The notes: generated by a model not told the origin, from the sequence alone. 35,243 nucleotides of DNA from Bacteroidaceae bacterium (GCA_017468985.1 JAFUHF010000030.1:1-35243); one strand, 5' to 3'; shown: positions 24,996 to 33,139, numbered from the stretch's first letter. Translations and numbers: made by a program.

Positions 24996-26063
24996 TTACT
25001 TGTTGATGATTTCAATCTGCTGACGCACGCTCTCGGCATGGATGGCTTCGAAAATGGCCTTCATGAAGTCGCTGCTCATGCCGCAGAGCACGCCCTGCGC
25101 TCCGCGCTTGTCGAGGATTTCGTTGTAGCGGCCGGTTTGCACAACGGCCACATTGTGGTCCTTCTTGTATTGTGCGATTTCGCGGCTGATGCGCATGCGC
25201 TTGGAGAGCTGCTGAATGAGGTCGTTGTCCAGTTCGTCGATTTGCTGGCGCAGCGACTTGAGGCTCTCGGTGGAGTCGCTGACGCTGCGCACCACGAGTT
25301 TGTCGAGAATGAAGCTCAGTACGTCGGGCGTAACCTGCTGCTTGGCGTCGCTCCAGGCAGCGTCGGGGTTGCAGTGGCTCTCAATGATGAGTCCGTCGAA
25401 ACCCAGGTCCATGGCCTGTTGCGAAAGCGGAGCGACAAGCTCGCGGCGACCGCCGATGTGGCTGGGATCGCAGAAAATGGGGAGTCCCGGCATGCGGCGG
25501 CGCAACTCTATGGGGACGTGCCACATGGGGAGGTTGCGGTAGATGGTCTTATCGTAGGTGGTGAAGCCGCGATGAATGGCGGCCAGCCGCTTGATGCCGG
25601 CGCCATTGATGCGCTGCATGCCGCCTATCCAGAGTTCCAGGTCGGGATTGACGGGGTTTTTCACCAATACGGGAACATCCACGCCGCGCAGGGCGTCGGC
25701 AATGTCTTGCACCGCAAAGGGGTTGGCACTGGTGCGTGCACCGATCCAGAGCAGGTCGACACCGCCCTTGAGGGCAGCCTCCACGTGGTGGGGAGTGGCC
25801 ACCTCAGTGCTGGTGAGCATGCCGGTTTCGGCCTTCACGCGTTGCAGCCAGGGGAGGGCCTTTTCGCCGTTGCCCTCGAAGCCTCCGGGCTTGGTGCGCG
25901 GCTTCCAGATGCCTGCGCGAAAGATTTTAATGCCGTTGTGGCTGAGCTGTCGGGCTGCCGACATGACTTGTTCTTCGGTTTCGGCGCTACAAGGACCAGC
26001 TATGACAAGTGGACGCTGGTCGGGCACGCCCGGGAGATTGAGTGGAAGAAGATCGAGTTCCAT
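24996..26063 (-). CDS. aroF: Bifunctional DAHP synthase/chorismate mutase
   Basis: Residues 1-260 are a type I-beta-like DAHP synthase: PLVIAGPCSAETEEQV, KIFRAGIWKPRTKPGGFEG, LWIGARTSANPFAVQDIAD, VLVKNPVNPDLELWIGG, and PIFCDPSHIGGRRELV with metal-ligand positions. Residues 265-355 are an AroQ-type chorismate mutase (LRQQIDELDNDLIQQLSKRMRISREIAQYKKDHNVAVVQTGRYNEILDKR). The enzyme joins PEP and erythrose 4-phosphate at the pathway entry and converts chorismate to prephenate, with the mutase domain often sensing prephenate. This fusion is typical of Bacteroidota. Gene symbol is by function; aroG/pheB-type names are also used. Confidence 0.95.
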   Translation of the reverse strand: MELDLLPLNLPGVPDQRPLVIAGPCSAETEEQVMSAARQLSHNGIKIFRAGIWKPRTKPGGFEGNGEKALPWLQRVKAETGMLTSTEVATPHHVEAALKGGVDLLWIGARTSANPFAVQDIADALRGVDVPVLVKNPVNPDLELWIGGMQRINGAGIKRLAAIHRGFTTYDKTIYRNLPMWHVPIELRRRMPGLPIFCDPSHIGGRRELVAPLSQQAMDLGFDGLIIESHCNPDAAWSDAKQQVTPDVLSFILDKLVVRSVSDSTESLKSLRQQIDELDNDLIQQLSKRMRISREIAQYKKDHNVAVVQTGRYNEILDKRGAQGVLCGMSSDFMKAIFEAIHAESVRQQIEIINK

Positions 26064-26083
26064 AAAAGTTATTTGATAGAGGG

Positions 26084-27142
26084 TTATCTCATGTATTTTT
26101 CGTGGGAGTGGTCGGTCAGGACGGAGAAGTCGGACACGTTAAGGTCGAAGAACATTCCGGTGCCCCCGTCTTCGGCAGCGTCGAGAATGACGTTTTCAGG
26201 AGCTGCATTGTGCTTGTTCATGCCGGCAGTCATGTTCATTACGCTTGACGTGAAGCGGCCCTTGCTCTTGAAGATGGTATGGCGCTTACCATGATTGGAG
26301 TACCAGTAGGCAAAGCAGCCGTTGTAGTAACTGCGACCGCCGAAGCTGTAGAAACCAATGGCAAACTGGTCGCTGTAGCAGAAGTCATACCAGTTGTTGT
26401 TGCTCTCGTCAATGAAGCCGCAGCTGGTTTCGTAGTTTTCCGTGGAGTTGTAGAACAAAGGATGGATGTTCTTCAGGCTGTTGCCTCCGGACTTCAAGCG
26501 AACGCCTACGTGAACACCGCCTATGCGCATGTTGGAGAGCGTATTGTCAAAGCCTTCAATGAGCACACCCGTGCAGTCTGACTTGAAGTTGCCTACGATG
26601 TTCACATTATTGATGTCGCTGTCGGACGAACCGCTATTGGCACCGTGCTTGATGTGTATGCCAATGGTGACATTCTTGATGGAGGTCTGACGAATGGCCG
26701 TTTCTCTTCCGCTATCGATGGAAACGCCTTTGGCAATTCCCTTGCCGTCAATGATGCCGCCCTCAAGGTAATAGTTGCTTCCCGGAATGGTGATGGTGTT
26801 GAACGGGTCCTTGCCACCCAGGCGAATCATGGCTTCCTCGCTGCTCCAGTCGTCCGTGGCGCGGATAATGGCGTAGTTGGAAAGAGAGAGCGACACGCTC
26901 TTCCTGGGATCGGCAGGGGTAAGAATGGGTTTGCTGATGAGATAGACCCCATCGGGGAAGTAAATGGTGCGGTTGGGGTTGGTGTCAATGATTTTCTGAA
27001 TGGCATCGCTGACGTCTTTCTTGCCGTCAGCCTTCAGGTAGTCGGTTACGATGACGTAACCTTTGTTCTTTGCACTCTGTCCGAGAGCGTAAAGCGATGT
27101 ACCCATGAGGGTGATAAGGAGAAAAAGCACTCTGTTCTTCAT
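26084..27142 (-). CDS. Exported right-handed beta-helix (pectate lyase superfamily-like) protein
   Basis: A 352-residue protein with a Sec signal peptide (VLFLLITLMGTSLYALGQ, residues 5-22). A pectate_lyase_3-like start follows: VTDYLKADGKKDVSDAIQKIIDTNPNRTIYFPDGVYLISKPI. Short parallel-beta coils come next (YYLEGGIIDGKGIAKGVSI, TSIKNVTIGIHIKHGANS, NTLSNMRIGGVHVGVRLKSGGNSLKNI). It is likely secreted or periplasmic and binds or cleaves a polysaccharide, but no catalytic residues are assignable. It sits in the middle of the aromatic amino acid operon, 10 bp after the aminotransferase and 20 bp before aroF, so it must share their mRNA unless it has a hidden promoter. Confidence 0.85.
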   Translation of the reverse strand: MKNRVLFLLITLMGTSLYALGQSAKNKGYVIVTDYLKADGKKDVSDAIQKIIDTNPNRTIYFPDGVYLISKPILTPADPRKSVSLSLSNYAIIRATDDWSSEEAMIRLGGKDPFNTITIPGSNYYLEGGIIDGKGIAKGVSIDSGRETAIRQTSIKNVTIGIHIKHGANSGSSDSDINNVNIVGNFKSDCTGVLIEGFDNTLSNMRIGGVHVGVRLKSGGNSLKNIHPLFYNSTENYETSCGFIDESNNNWYDFCYSDQFAIGFYSFGGRSYYNGCFAYWYSNHGKRHTIFKSKGRFTSSVMNMTAGMNKHNAAPENVILDAAEDGGTGMFFDLNVSDFSVLTDHSHEKYMR

Positions 27143-27152
27143 AATCGGATGT

Positions 27153-28343
27153 TTATTTGATGTTTGTTGTGATAATTCTTTGCAAGGCTTCTTTCAGCTT
27201 GTCGGGCTTGGCGCAGAGGGAGATCCTGACGTAACGCTCGCCGTTGCTTCCGAAGATGAATCCCGGGGTGATGAATACGTGTGCCTCGTTCAGAACGCGT
27301 TCGGTCAGCTCTTCAGCGTTGTGGTAATGGTCGGGAATGCGGCCCCAGAGAAACATGCCCACCTGAGCCGGATCGAAAGTGCAGCCCAGGGTGGCCATGA
27401 TTTGTTCGGCCAGCTGACGGCGCGACTGGTAAGTCACTACGTTGGCCTCGTGGTGCCACTCGGGAGAGTTGTCGTAGGCCTGGGTGGCGGCTAACTGGAG
27501 CGGACGGAAGGTGCCGCTGTCAATGTTGGACTTCACCTTGACTATCCAACTGATGAATTCGGGATTGCTGGCAAGCAGACCCACTCTCCAGCCCGGCATG
27601 TTGTGGCTCTTGCTCATGGAGTTGAACTCAATACAGCAGTCTTTGGCCCCTTCAATCTGGAGAATGCTCAAAGGCTTTTGGTTGAGGATGAAGCTATAGG
27701 GGTTATCGTTTACAATGATGATGCCGTGGCGTTGGGCGAACTGGACCAAGCGCCGGTAGGTCTCGGCAGTGGCCGGTGAGCCTGTGGGCATGTGGGTATA
27801 GTTGGTCCACATGAGCTTGACGTGGCTCAGATCCGTTTGTTCCAAGGCTTCAAAATCGGGTTGCCATCCGGAGGATGCTTTCAGGTCGTAGTAAGTGACC
27901 TTCTGCCCTAACAGTCTGGAAAGGGAGGTATAGGTGGGGTAGCCCGGATTGGGCACCAGCACTTCGTCGCCAGGATTGCATAAGGCCAGCGTAACATGCA
28001 GGATGCCTTCCTTTGAGCCGATGAGGGGCTGAATCTCCGTGTCGGGGTTTAAGTCCACATCGTACCAGCGCTTGTACCATCTGGACATGGCTCTCCTCAG
28101 TTCGGGAATGCCTATGGTGGGTTGGTAACCGTGAACATCGTCGCGCTGAGCCTGCTCGCAGAGGGTTTGAATGGTGGCCTTGGAGGGAGGCATGTCCGGA
28201 CTCCCTATGGCCAGGCTGATAATGTCTTCCCCATTGGCGTTGCGCCGGGCAATTTCTTTCAGTTTCCGGCTGAAATAGTATTCGCTCACAAGCGAGAGCC
28301 GGTCGGCTGGCGAGAAAGAGGGTTTAGTGCTTGTCTGCTTCAT
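27153..28343 (-). CDS. Class I/II PLP aminotransferase, probable aromatic aminotransferase
   Basis: A 396-residue cytoplasmic aminotransferase. YYFSRKLKEIARRNANGEDIISLAIGSPDMPPS is the substrate-binding N-terminal region, with NPGYPTY before the PLP-stacking area, NDNPYSFIL (Asp-Tyr pair), and FNSMSKSHNMPGWRVG with the Schiff-base Lys. GERYVRISLC supplies the carboxylate-binding Arg. Placed between pheA and aroF/tyrA, it probably transaminates phenylpyruvate and 4-hydroxyphenylpyruvate to Phe and Tyr. The start MKQTSTKPSFSPADRLSLV at 28343 overlaps pheA by 20 bp; an upstream start would lie deeper inside pheA and adds unrelated residues. Confidence 0.9.
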   Translation of the reverse strand: MKQTSTKPSFSPADRLSLVSEYYFSRKLKEIARRNANGEDIISLAIGSPDMPPSKATIQTLCEQAQRDDVHGYQPTIGIPELRRAMSRWYKRWYDVDLNPDTEIQPLIGSKEGILHVTLALCNPGDEVLVPNPGYPTYTSLSRLLGQKVTYYDLKASSGWQPDFEALEQTDLSHVKLMWTNYTHMPTGSPATAETYRRLVQFAQRHGIIIVNDNPYSFILNQKPLSILQIEGAKDCCIEFNSMSKSHNMPGWRVGLLASNPEFISWIVKVKSNIDSGTFRPLQLAATQAYDNSPEWHHEANVVTYQSRRQLAEQIMATLGCTFDPAQVGMFLWGRIPDHYHNAEELTERVLNEAHVFITPGFIFGSNGERYVRISLCAKPDKLKEALQRIITTNIK

Positions 28344-29160
28344 ATTCTCCGAGTATTCTGATTTGTTTGGTAAGGGGACGGATGGCCTCGATGCTCTGGC
28401 GATAGCGGCCATAGTCATTGAAGGTCATGTCGACGTAGAAGAGGTATTCCCATTCGTGGCCTATGATGGGCAGGGACTGAATCTTGGTCATGTTGATGTC
28501 ATAGAAGGAAAGAACGCTGAGCACATGGCTGAGCTCGCCCTTCTCGTGAGGTACACTGAAAACGATGCTGCTCTTGTCCACCTTCTTAGGATCTCTGAGC
28601 TTGTCAGCATTCCATGGGTCGCACAGACAGAGAAAGCGCGTGAAGTTGTGCTTGTTGTCTTCGATGGCTTCGCGGAGCACCTTCATGTGATAGATGGGGG
28701 CGGCTCCCTTTGAACAGATGGCTGCATGGCCCTTCAGCCCAAGACGGTTGATCATTTCGGCTGCTCCGGCGGTGTCGTCGGTTTCGACAATCTTTCGGCC
28801 CGGAAATTGCTTAAGGAACTGCCTGCATTGCATCAGGGCTACGGGATGGGAGTTGATCTCCGTAATATCGGCTTCGGCATCGTCGGGAAGGCAGAGCAGG
28901 CTATGTTCGATGTGGAGCTTGTGTTCACCGATGATGGTCAACTGGCTATCGCGCAGCAATTCGTAGTTGTGAAGCAAACTGCCGGCAATGGTATTTTCGA
29001 TGGCCAGGATGGCCAGCAGACCAGAGTCCTTCTTCATGGCATCGAAGAGTTCCTCAAAGGTGTTGCAGCAAAGCAATTCGAGTTCTTCGCCCTGGAAGAA
29101 TTCGTGGGCGGCTATGTCGTGGAACGAACCTTGGATTCCTTGTATGGCTACTTTTCTCAT
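28324..29160 (-). CDS. pheA: Prephenate dehydratase
   Basis: Converts prephenate to phenylpyruvate, the Phe-specific step. The 278-residue protein has the PDT domain (VAIQGIQGSFHDIAAHEFF, LAILAIENTIAGSLLHNYELL, then NFTRFLCL with the catalytic Thr-Arg-Phe). A C-terminal ACT domain follows (SSIVFSVPHEKGELSHVLSVLSFYDINMTKIQSLPIIGHEWEYLFYVDM). The usual ESRP motif of the Phe-binding site reads QSLPI, a divergence that may alter feedback control. It is monofunctional. First structural gene after the aromatic leader and attenuator, 16 nt beyond the hairpin's 3' arm. Confidence 0.96.
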   Translation of the reverse strand: MRKVAIQGIQGSFHDIAAHEFFQGEELELLCCNTFEELFDAMKKDSGLLAILAIENTIAGSLLHNYELLRDSQLTIIGEHKLHIEHSLLCLPDDAEADITEINSHPVALMQCRQFLKQFPGRKIVETDDTAGAAEMINRLGLKGHAAICSKGAAPIYHMKVLREAIEDNKHNFTRFLCLCDPWNADKLRDPKKVDKSSIVFSVPHEKGELSHVLSVLSFYDINMTKIQSLPIIGHEWEYLFYVDMTFNDYGRYRQSIEAIRPLTKQIRILGEYEADKH

Positions 29161-29176
29161 TGTTGATATTTACAGA

Positions 29177-29213
29177 AAGTACCGCTCTCAGCTGGGAGTG
29201 GAGCGGTACTTTA
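29177..29213 (-). terminator. Attenuator hairpin before pheA
   Basis: On the minus strand AAAGTACCGCTC (29213-29202) and GAGCGGTACTTT (29188-29177) form a perfect 12-bp stem with a 13-nt loop. It ends in TTT then CTGTAAAT, so the U-tract is short. It is 16 nt from the pheA ATG, so it could terminate transcription or block translation initiation. Confidence 0.8.
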
Positions 29214-29269
29214 TTTATGTTTCTGAATGTTCTGTCTGAAAGCTTTGTGCATGATGTTCCGCTTCACTC
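29197..29269 (-). promoter_or_regulatory. Predicted antiterminator pairing
   Basis: GAGTGAAGCGG (29269-29259, covering the last leader codon, its TGA stop and 5 nt more) can pair with CCGCTCCACTC (29207-29197), the 5' arm and loop of the attenuator hairpin. It gives 10 of 11 pairs with one A-C mismatch. The two structures exclude each other. Confidence 0.7.
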
Positions 29270-29320
29270 TCGATGGTGAGTAAAGTAATAAAAGTAAAAC
29301 TGAAACCATGCATTCTGCAT
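29264..29320 (-). CDS. Aromatic-rich leader peptide of the pheA operon
   Basis: An 18-codon ORF with ATG at 29320-29318 and TGA at 29266-29264 reads MQNAWFQFYFYYFTHHRE. Residues 5-13 (WFQFYFYYF) hold 1 Trp, 4 Phe and 3 Tyr in nine codons, far above chance. It starts about 30 nt after the predicted transcription start and ends 50 nt before the attenuator hairpin. By analogy with pheL, trpL and pheST-type leaders, slow decoding of these codons when aromatic tRNAs are uncharged should stall a ribosome. The stalled ribosome would leave 29269-29259 free to form the antiterminator. The ORF and pairing are seen; the mechanism is inferred. Confidence 0.85.
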   Translation of the reverse strand: MQNAWFQFYFYYFTHHRE

Positions 29321-29356
29321 TATGATAACTTTGTAACGGTTTTGCTTATGATGATG

Positions 29357-29364
29357 CAAAAGTA
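29357..29364 (-). promoter_or_regulatory. -7 box of the aromatic operon leader
   Basis: TACTTTTG on the minus strand matches TAnnTTTG and places the transcript start near 29350, just upstream of the leader ORF. The -33 element is weak. Confidence 0.55.
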
Positions 29365-29436
29365 GTACTTTCTTTTTAGTTGGCCATGAAAATCCTGCTT
29401 TTTTTAGCAAGTTGCAAGAATTTCTGCCCTTTTTCA

Positions 29437-30603
29437 CTACAAATGTATTCGTAGACCTGCTGTAATGCGACGGATGCCTTCCTCAAGCGTGGACCGATGG
29501 CAGGCAATATTGACGCGCAGGAACTGCCGTCCACCATACATCTCGGCAGGATTGAGCCATACATGGTATTGCGACTTCAGATGCTCTGCAATTTCGGACG
29601 AGGATGTGGAGAAATTAGACGTGTCGATGCAGGGCAGATAGGTGGCTTCGAGGTTCATGACCTTTATGCGGTCGGCAAAGGCTTCGTGAATGGACTGGCG
29701 CAGGAGCTGATAGTTGCCGTGCAAATATTGTTTCAGGCCATCCAGCCAGGATTCGCTCTCATTATATGCAGCGCAAAGCGCGATGGGCCCAAAGGGATTG
29801 ACATCGCACACTTCGTTATCGTTGATGGCCCTTTCAATGGCCCATCGGTAGTCTTCTCTCTGGGTGATGATGTTGGCAATCTGCAGGCCAGCCAGATTGA
29901 AGCTCTTGGTGGGGGAATTGCAAATGATGGCCGTTTCGCGAAGGGCTTGCGGCAGCGTATGGTATGGCGTGAAATGATGGCCGGGCATGGTCAGTTCACA
30001 ATGTATTTCATCGCTCACCACGATGACACCGTGTTGGCTGCAAATAGTGCCCAACTGTTGCAGTTCATCACAGCTCCATACGCGTCCAGAAGGATTGTGG
30101 GGATTGCAGAGCAGCAGCAGTTTGTTGCGCGGATCGGCGGCTTTTTGCTCCAGGTCTTGATAGTCAATGTTCCACTTTCCGTCTTGGTAGACCAAAGGGT
30201 TAGGCACCAGCGTGCACCCATTGTTGCGAATGCTCGAAAAGAAACAGTTGTAGGCTGGGGTTTGCAGAATTACGCCATCACCGGCATGGGTGAAGGCCTT
30301 TATGATGGCTGAAACGGCCGGTACCACACCGCTGGTGTAAAGAATCCAGTCGCGGTCAATCTTCCATTGATGGCGGCGGTCGAACCAACGGATGATGGCA
30401 TCATAGTATTCCTTGCCCACCTGAGTATAGCCGAATACGCCGTGGTCGATGCGTTTCTGCAAGGCTGCAACAATGGCCGGAGCAGCCTTGAAATCCATGT
30501 CCGCTACATACATGGGGAGCATTTCTGGATCGCTGTCGTTGTCCCATTTATAACTCCCGGAGCCGCGGCGGTTAATCAATTCAGGTTGGAAAGCCTTATC
30601 CAT
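29437..30603 (-). CDS. PatB/MalY-family PLP enzyme (C-S lyase/aminotransferase)
   Basis: A 388-residue fold-type I PLP protein. The start NRRGSGSYKWDNDSDPEMLPMYVADMDFKAAP is diagnostic for the MalY/PatB branch. YTSGVVPAVSAIIKAFTHAGDGVILQTPAYNCFF, LLLLCNPHNPSGRVWSCDEL, VVSDEIHCELTMPG and ICNSPTKSFNLAGLQ (Schiff-base Lys) follow the family order. LRVNIACHRSTLEEGIRRI carries the C-terminal Arg. Such enzymes act as cystathionine beta-lyases, releasing pyruvate, ammonia and a thiol. The gene is 14 bp after the DUF3737 gene and last in the MATE-DUF3737-PatB operon; its 3' end abuts the aromatic operon promoter. Confidence 0.92.
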   Translation of the reverse strand: MDKAFQPELINRRGSGSYKWDNDSDPEMLPMYVADMDFKAAPAIVAALQKRIDHGVFGYTQVGKEYYDAIIRWFDRRHQWKIDRDWILYTSGVVPAVSAIIKAFTHAGDGVILQTPAYNCFFSSIRNNGCTLVPNPLVYQDGKWNIDYQDLEQKAADPRNKLLLLCNPHNPSGRVWSCDELQQLGTICSQHGVIVVSDEIHCELTMPGHHFTPYHTLPQALRETAIICNSPTKSFNLAGLQIANIITQREDYRWAIERAINDNEVCDVNPFGPIALCAAYNESESWLDGLKQYLHGNYQLLRQSIHEAFADRIKVMNLEATYLPCIDTSNFSTSSSEIAEHLKSQYHVWLNPAEMYGGRQFLRVNIACHRSTLEEGIRRITAGLRIHL

Positions 30604-30617
30604 AGGAATAGATCGGT

Positions 30618-31469
30618 TTAAGATTTGCTGAGGTCTATGATTTCGCAGTTAGCCGGCTGCTTGATGTATTCATCTATGGTGATGCGGCCAATACTGTCGG
30701 CAACGATACGTCCGCTGGTGGGATTCTTGATTTCTGTAATGCTGCCTTTGATAGTGGCCTGCACAGTGCTTTCTTCAAAGGCACGGTCGGAGGCAGGGTC
30801 AAAGGTGCAGTCTTCGAGAATCAGGTCGCGAGCATAGCATAAAGGCTGCTCTCCTCCGATGTGGCAGCGGATGAGGCGCAGGTTCTTGCTGTGCCATCCT
30901 AAGTATTCGCCATCAAGATAAGAGTCAAAGATGGTGACGTTTTCGGTTTCCCAGAAGCTGTCCTTCGTTACGATGTGCGCATTGCGGATGACGGCGTTCT
31001 TAACGTATTGGAACACATATTTGGCATCGCTTTTAAGGCCGTCCACTTCAATGTCTTCACAGAACATGAAAGGATAGGTGCCTTCATGAAGGTTGACGTT
31101 GTGAATTTTCAGGCCTTTTACCTTCCAGAAAGTTTCATCGGCATCTTTGATACTGACATTTTCTAATTCCAGATTGGTCATTTCGCGAAAGAACTTGGGA
31201 CCATCAATGGTGCAATTCTTCATTACCATGTTGTGACTGTACCAGATGGCCGAGCGAGAGCCTGCCGCAAAATAGCAGTCTTTGATTTCGCTGCCGTCAA
31301 CGTGCCACCACGGATATTTGCCATAGAAATTGGAGTCGGTGCATTTAAGGTTGTGGCAACACTTAATGCCACTTTCTCCGTCAACGATGGTAATGTTCTT
31401 CAGTTCGGTGTCGTGAATACCGAAGAGCGGACGTTCTCCTCCATAAGTCTTGTTTTCGATGAGTGTCAT
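30618..31469 (-). CDS. DUF3737 right-handed beta-helix protein
   Basis: Function unknown. From MTLIENKTYGGERPLFG the protein has 283 residues and no signal peptide, so it is likely cytoplasmic. It is built from short coils such as LKNITIVDGESGIKCCHNLKCTDSNFYGKYPWWHVDGSEIKDCYFAAGSRSAIWYSHNMVMKNCTI, giving a pentapeptide-like parallel beta-helix typical of DUF3737. The alternative start at 31502, 3 bp after the MATE gene, adds 11 residues (MTIHPQLQTNN) not typical of the family. It lies between a MATE exporter and a C-S lyase, the only hint of role. Confidence 0.85.
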   Translation of the reverse strand: MTLIENKTYGGERPLFGIHDTELKNITIVDGESGIKCCHNLKCTDSNFYGKYPWWHVDGSEIKDCYFAAGSRSAIWYSHNMVMKNCTIDGPKFFREMTNLELENVSIKDADETFWKVKGLKIHNVNLHEGTYPFMFCEDIEVDGLKSDAKYVFQYVKNAVIRNAHIVTKDSFWETENVTIFDSYLDGEYLGWHSKNLRLIRCHIGGEQPLCYARDLILEDCTFDPASDRAFEESTVQATIKGSITEIKNPTSGRIVADSIGRITIDEYIKQPANCEIIDLSKS

Positions 31470-31505
31470 ATTGTTTGTTTGGAGTTGTGGGTGTATAGTC
31501 ATGGT

Positions 31506-32909
31506 TTATATCGCAGATTGTTTCTTTATTCCTTTCTTTTCCCAATGCCCCCATTTGAGTCGGATGAGGAAAATCATGCCTCGGAAGCACAATTCAATGC
31601 ACATCGCAATCCATACGCCATTTAAGCCATAGCGTGGTGCCAATACGGCGGCCAGCGAGAGTCTGACGGCCCAGATACTGATCAGATTCATGGCTGCCGG
31701 CATAACCGTGTCTCCCACACCAACGAATACGCTATAGGCCACGATGCTGGCGGCAAACATGGGCTCGGCCCAAGCTTCAATACGCAGGGCGCTGACGCCT
31801 AAGCTCTGCACTTCGGCAACAGGGGTGAGCATTGACATCATCAGAGGGGCGCCAATGTACATAATGATGCCCATCAAGGTCATCACGATCATGCCTAATC
31901 CTACCGTGATGTTGGCAAAACGCTTCATCAGCTCTGGCCTGCCTGCTCCTGTACTTTGTCCTACCAGTGTGGTAGCTGCTTCGGCAATGCCATAACCGGG
32001 CATGTAGCAGAGGCTTTCGGCCGTGATGGCAAACGCATTGGCGGCAATGGCAATCGTTCCTAAAGGGGCAACAATGACAGTTGTCATAATCTGTGCACCA
32101 CACATTACGAAGTGCTCAATCCCGATGGGCAGACCGATGTGAGTGGCTTTTTTTAGTGTAGCACGCTGGGGTAGGTAACAGCCTTGATCTTGGGTAAGTT
32201 TTAGCAATGGGGAACGAAGACAGAGGAAAAACAGCATCAGTGAGCATACTACTACTTCGGCCAATGCTGTTCCTAAAGCTGCTCCCGTAACCCCGAGGTC
32301 AGCTCCGGGAATGGTGATGCTCAGGCCCCAAAGGTCGATGTTTCTGGTGGGGAATATAAAGAGAAAGTTAAAAACAACGTCGAGAATGCATGTCAGTATG
32401 CCCAGCAGGCTGGGGGTGAGCAGATTTCCGCTACATCGCAACATGCTTGCTCCTAACCACGAAAGCTGGAAAAATGGTATGGTGCAGGTGAAAATCAGGA
32501 AGTAGCGCGATGCGTCTTCAGTGATGTCAGGTCCTCCGCCCAACCAGTGGGGCAGATGCGAACTGATACTGATTCCAATGGCGGCCACTGTCAGGCCGAA
32601 GATCAATGCCGAGAACAGCGCCTGCCGTAGCACGCTACGTGCTGAGGCCATCTGGTTCCCACCAATGAGGTGGGCTACCTGAACAGAGAATCCCGTGCTC
32701 ACGGCACCGCATAGACTACCAAACAACCATGTAGAGGTGGATACGAGTCCGATGGAGGCCGAAGGCGCTGCGCCGAGGCTTCCCACCATGGCTGCATCAA
32801 TGTATTGCATGATGATGGAAGAAATCTGTGCAAAGAAAGCAGGAATACTGAGGATAGCCGTCAGCTTAAGTTGCTGTCGGAAGGTCATGCTTTCGCCATT
32901 GCGAATCAT
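31506..32909 (-). CDS. MATE-family multidrug/metabolite exporter
   Basis: An inner-membrane antiporter driven by Na+ or H+. From the ATG at 32909 it has 467 residues and about 12 hydrophobic segments in two halves, starting with LKLTAILSIPAFFAQISSIIMQYIDAAMVGSLGAAPSASIGL, the MATE signature. The second half has a matching IGLPIGIEHFVMCGAQIMTTVIVAPLG, and a C-terminal Arg/Lys-rich end follows. A TTG at 32945 would add 12 residues. A strong promoter lies upstream at 32972-33002. Substrate unknown; operon partners are DUF3737 and PatB/MalY. Confidence 0.93.
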   Translation of the reverse strand: MIRNGESMTFRQQLKLTAILSIPAFFAQISSIIMQYIDAAMVGSLGAAPSASIGLVSTSTWLFGSLCGAVSTGFSVQVAHLIGGNQMASARSVLRQALFSALIFGLTVAAIGISISSHLPHWLGGGPDITEDASRYFLIFTCTIPFFQLSWLGASMLRCSGNLLTPSLLGILTCILDVVFNFLFIFPTRNIDLWGLSITIPGADLGVTGAALGTALAEVVVCSLMLFFLCLRSPLLKLTQDQGCYLPQRATLKKATHIGLPIGIEHFVMCGAQIMTTVIVAPLGTIAIAANAFAITAESLCYMPGYGIAEAATTLVGQSTGAGRPELMKRFANITVGLGMIVMTLMGIIMYIGAPLMMSMLTPVAEVQSLGVSALRIEAWAEPMFAASIVAYSVFVGVGDTVMPAAMNLISIWAVRLSLAAVLAPRYGLNGVWIAMCIELCFRGMIFLIRLKWGHWEKKGIKKQSAI

Positions 32910-32971
32910 GGAGAGTAGTCCCTCTTTGTCTTTTTGATGGACCAATGTTTTTGTACGTTGCTGGTGGGCTG

Positions 32972-33002
32972 CAAAGTTACGACTAAGTGAGAGACATGCA
33001 AA
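32972..33002 (-). promoter_or_regulatory. Promoter of the MATE-DUF3737-PatB operon
   Basis: On the minus strand TTTG (33002-32999), 19 bp, then TAACTTTG (32979-32972): a near-ideal Bacteroidota promoter. Confidence 0.75.
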
Positions 33003-33099
33003 GTGAAAAGACGAAGTTTTTTCATCTTAGTATGTCCGAACGAAAGTAACTTTCAGGATGTTTCGATAATATGAGTAATATGCTGAGTAAAACGTATGG

Positions 33100-33125
33100 C
33101 AGGAAGCCATGCTTTATGCTTCCTG
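33100..33125 (-). terminator. Hairpin after the TPR gene
   Basis: CAGGAAGC (33100-33107) pairs with GCTTCCTG (33118-33125), 8 bp with a 10-nt loop, 15 bp past the TPR gene's stop on the minus strand. A modest T-rich stretch (ACGTTTTAC) follows 5 nt later. Confidence 0.5.
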
Positions 33126-33139
33126 GGCAGAGACGCTCT

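Noticed and set aside
25038-26294. Long plus-strand open frame (418 codons) opposite aroF/CM
   Set aside because: It mirrors the coding strand of a clear DAHP synthase/chorismate mutase and has no family features; it is an antisense shadow in GC-rich coding DNA.
29326-29333. Plus-strand TAACTTTG box within the aromatic leader region
   Set aside because: It matches the -7 consensus, but no -33 element or plus-strand gene follows; probably chance, or at most an antisense start.
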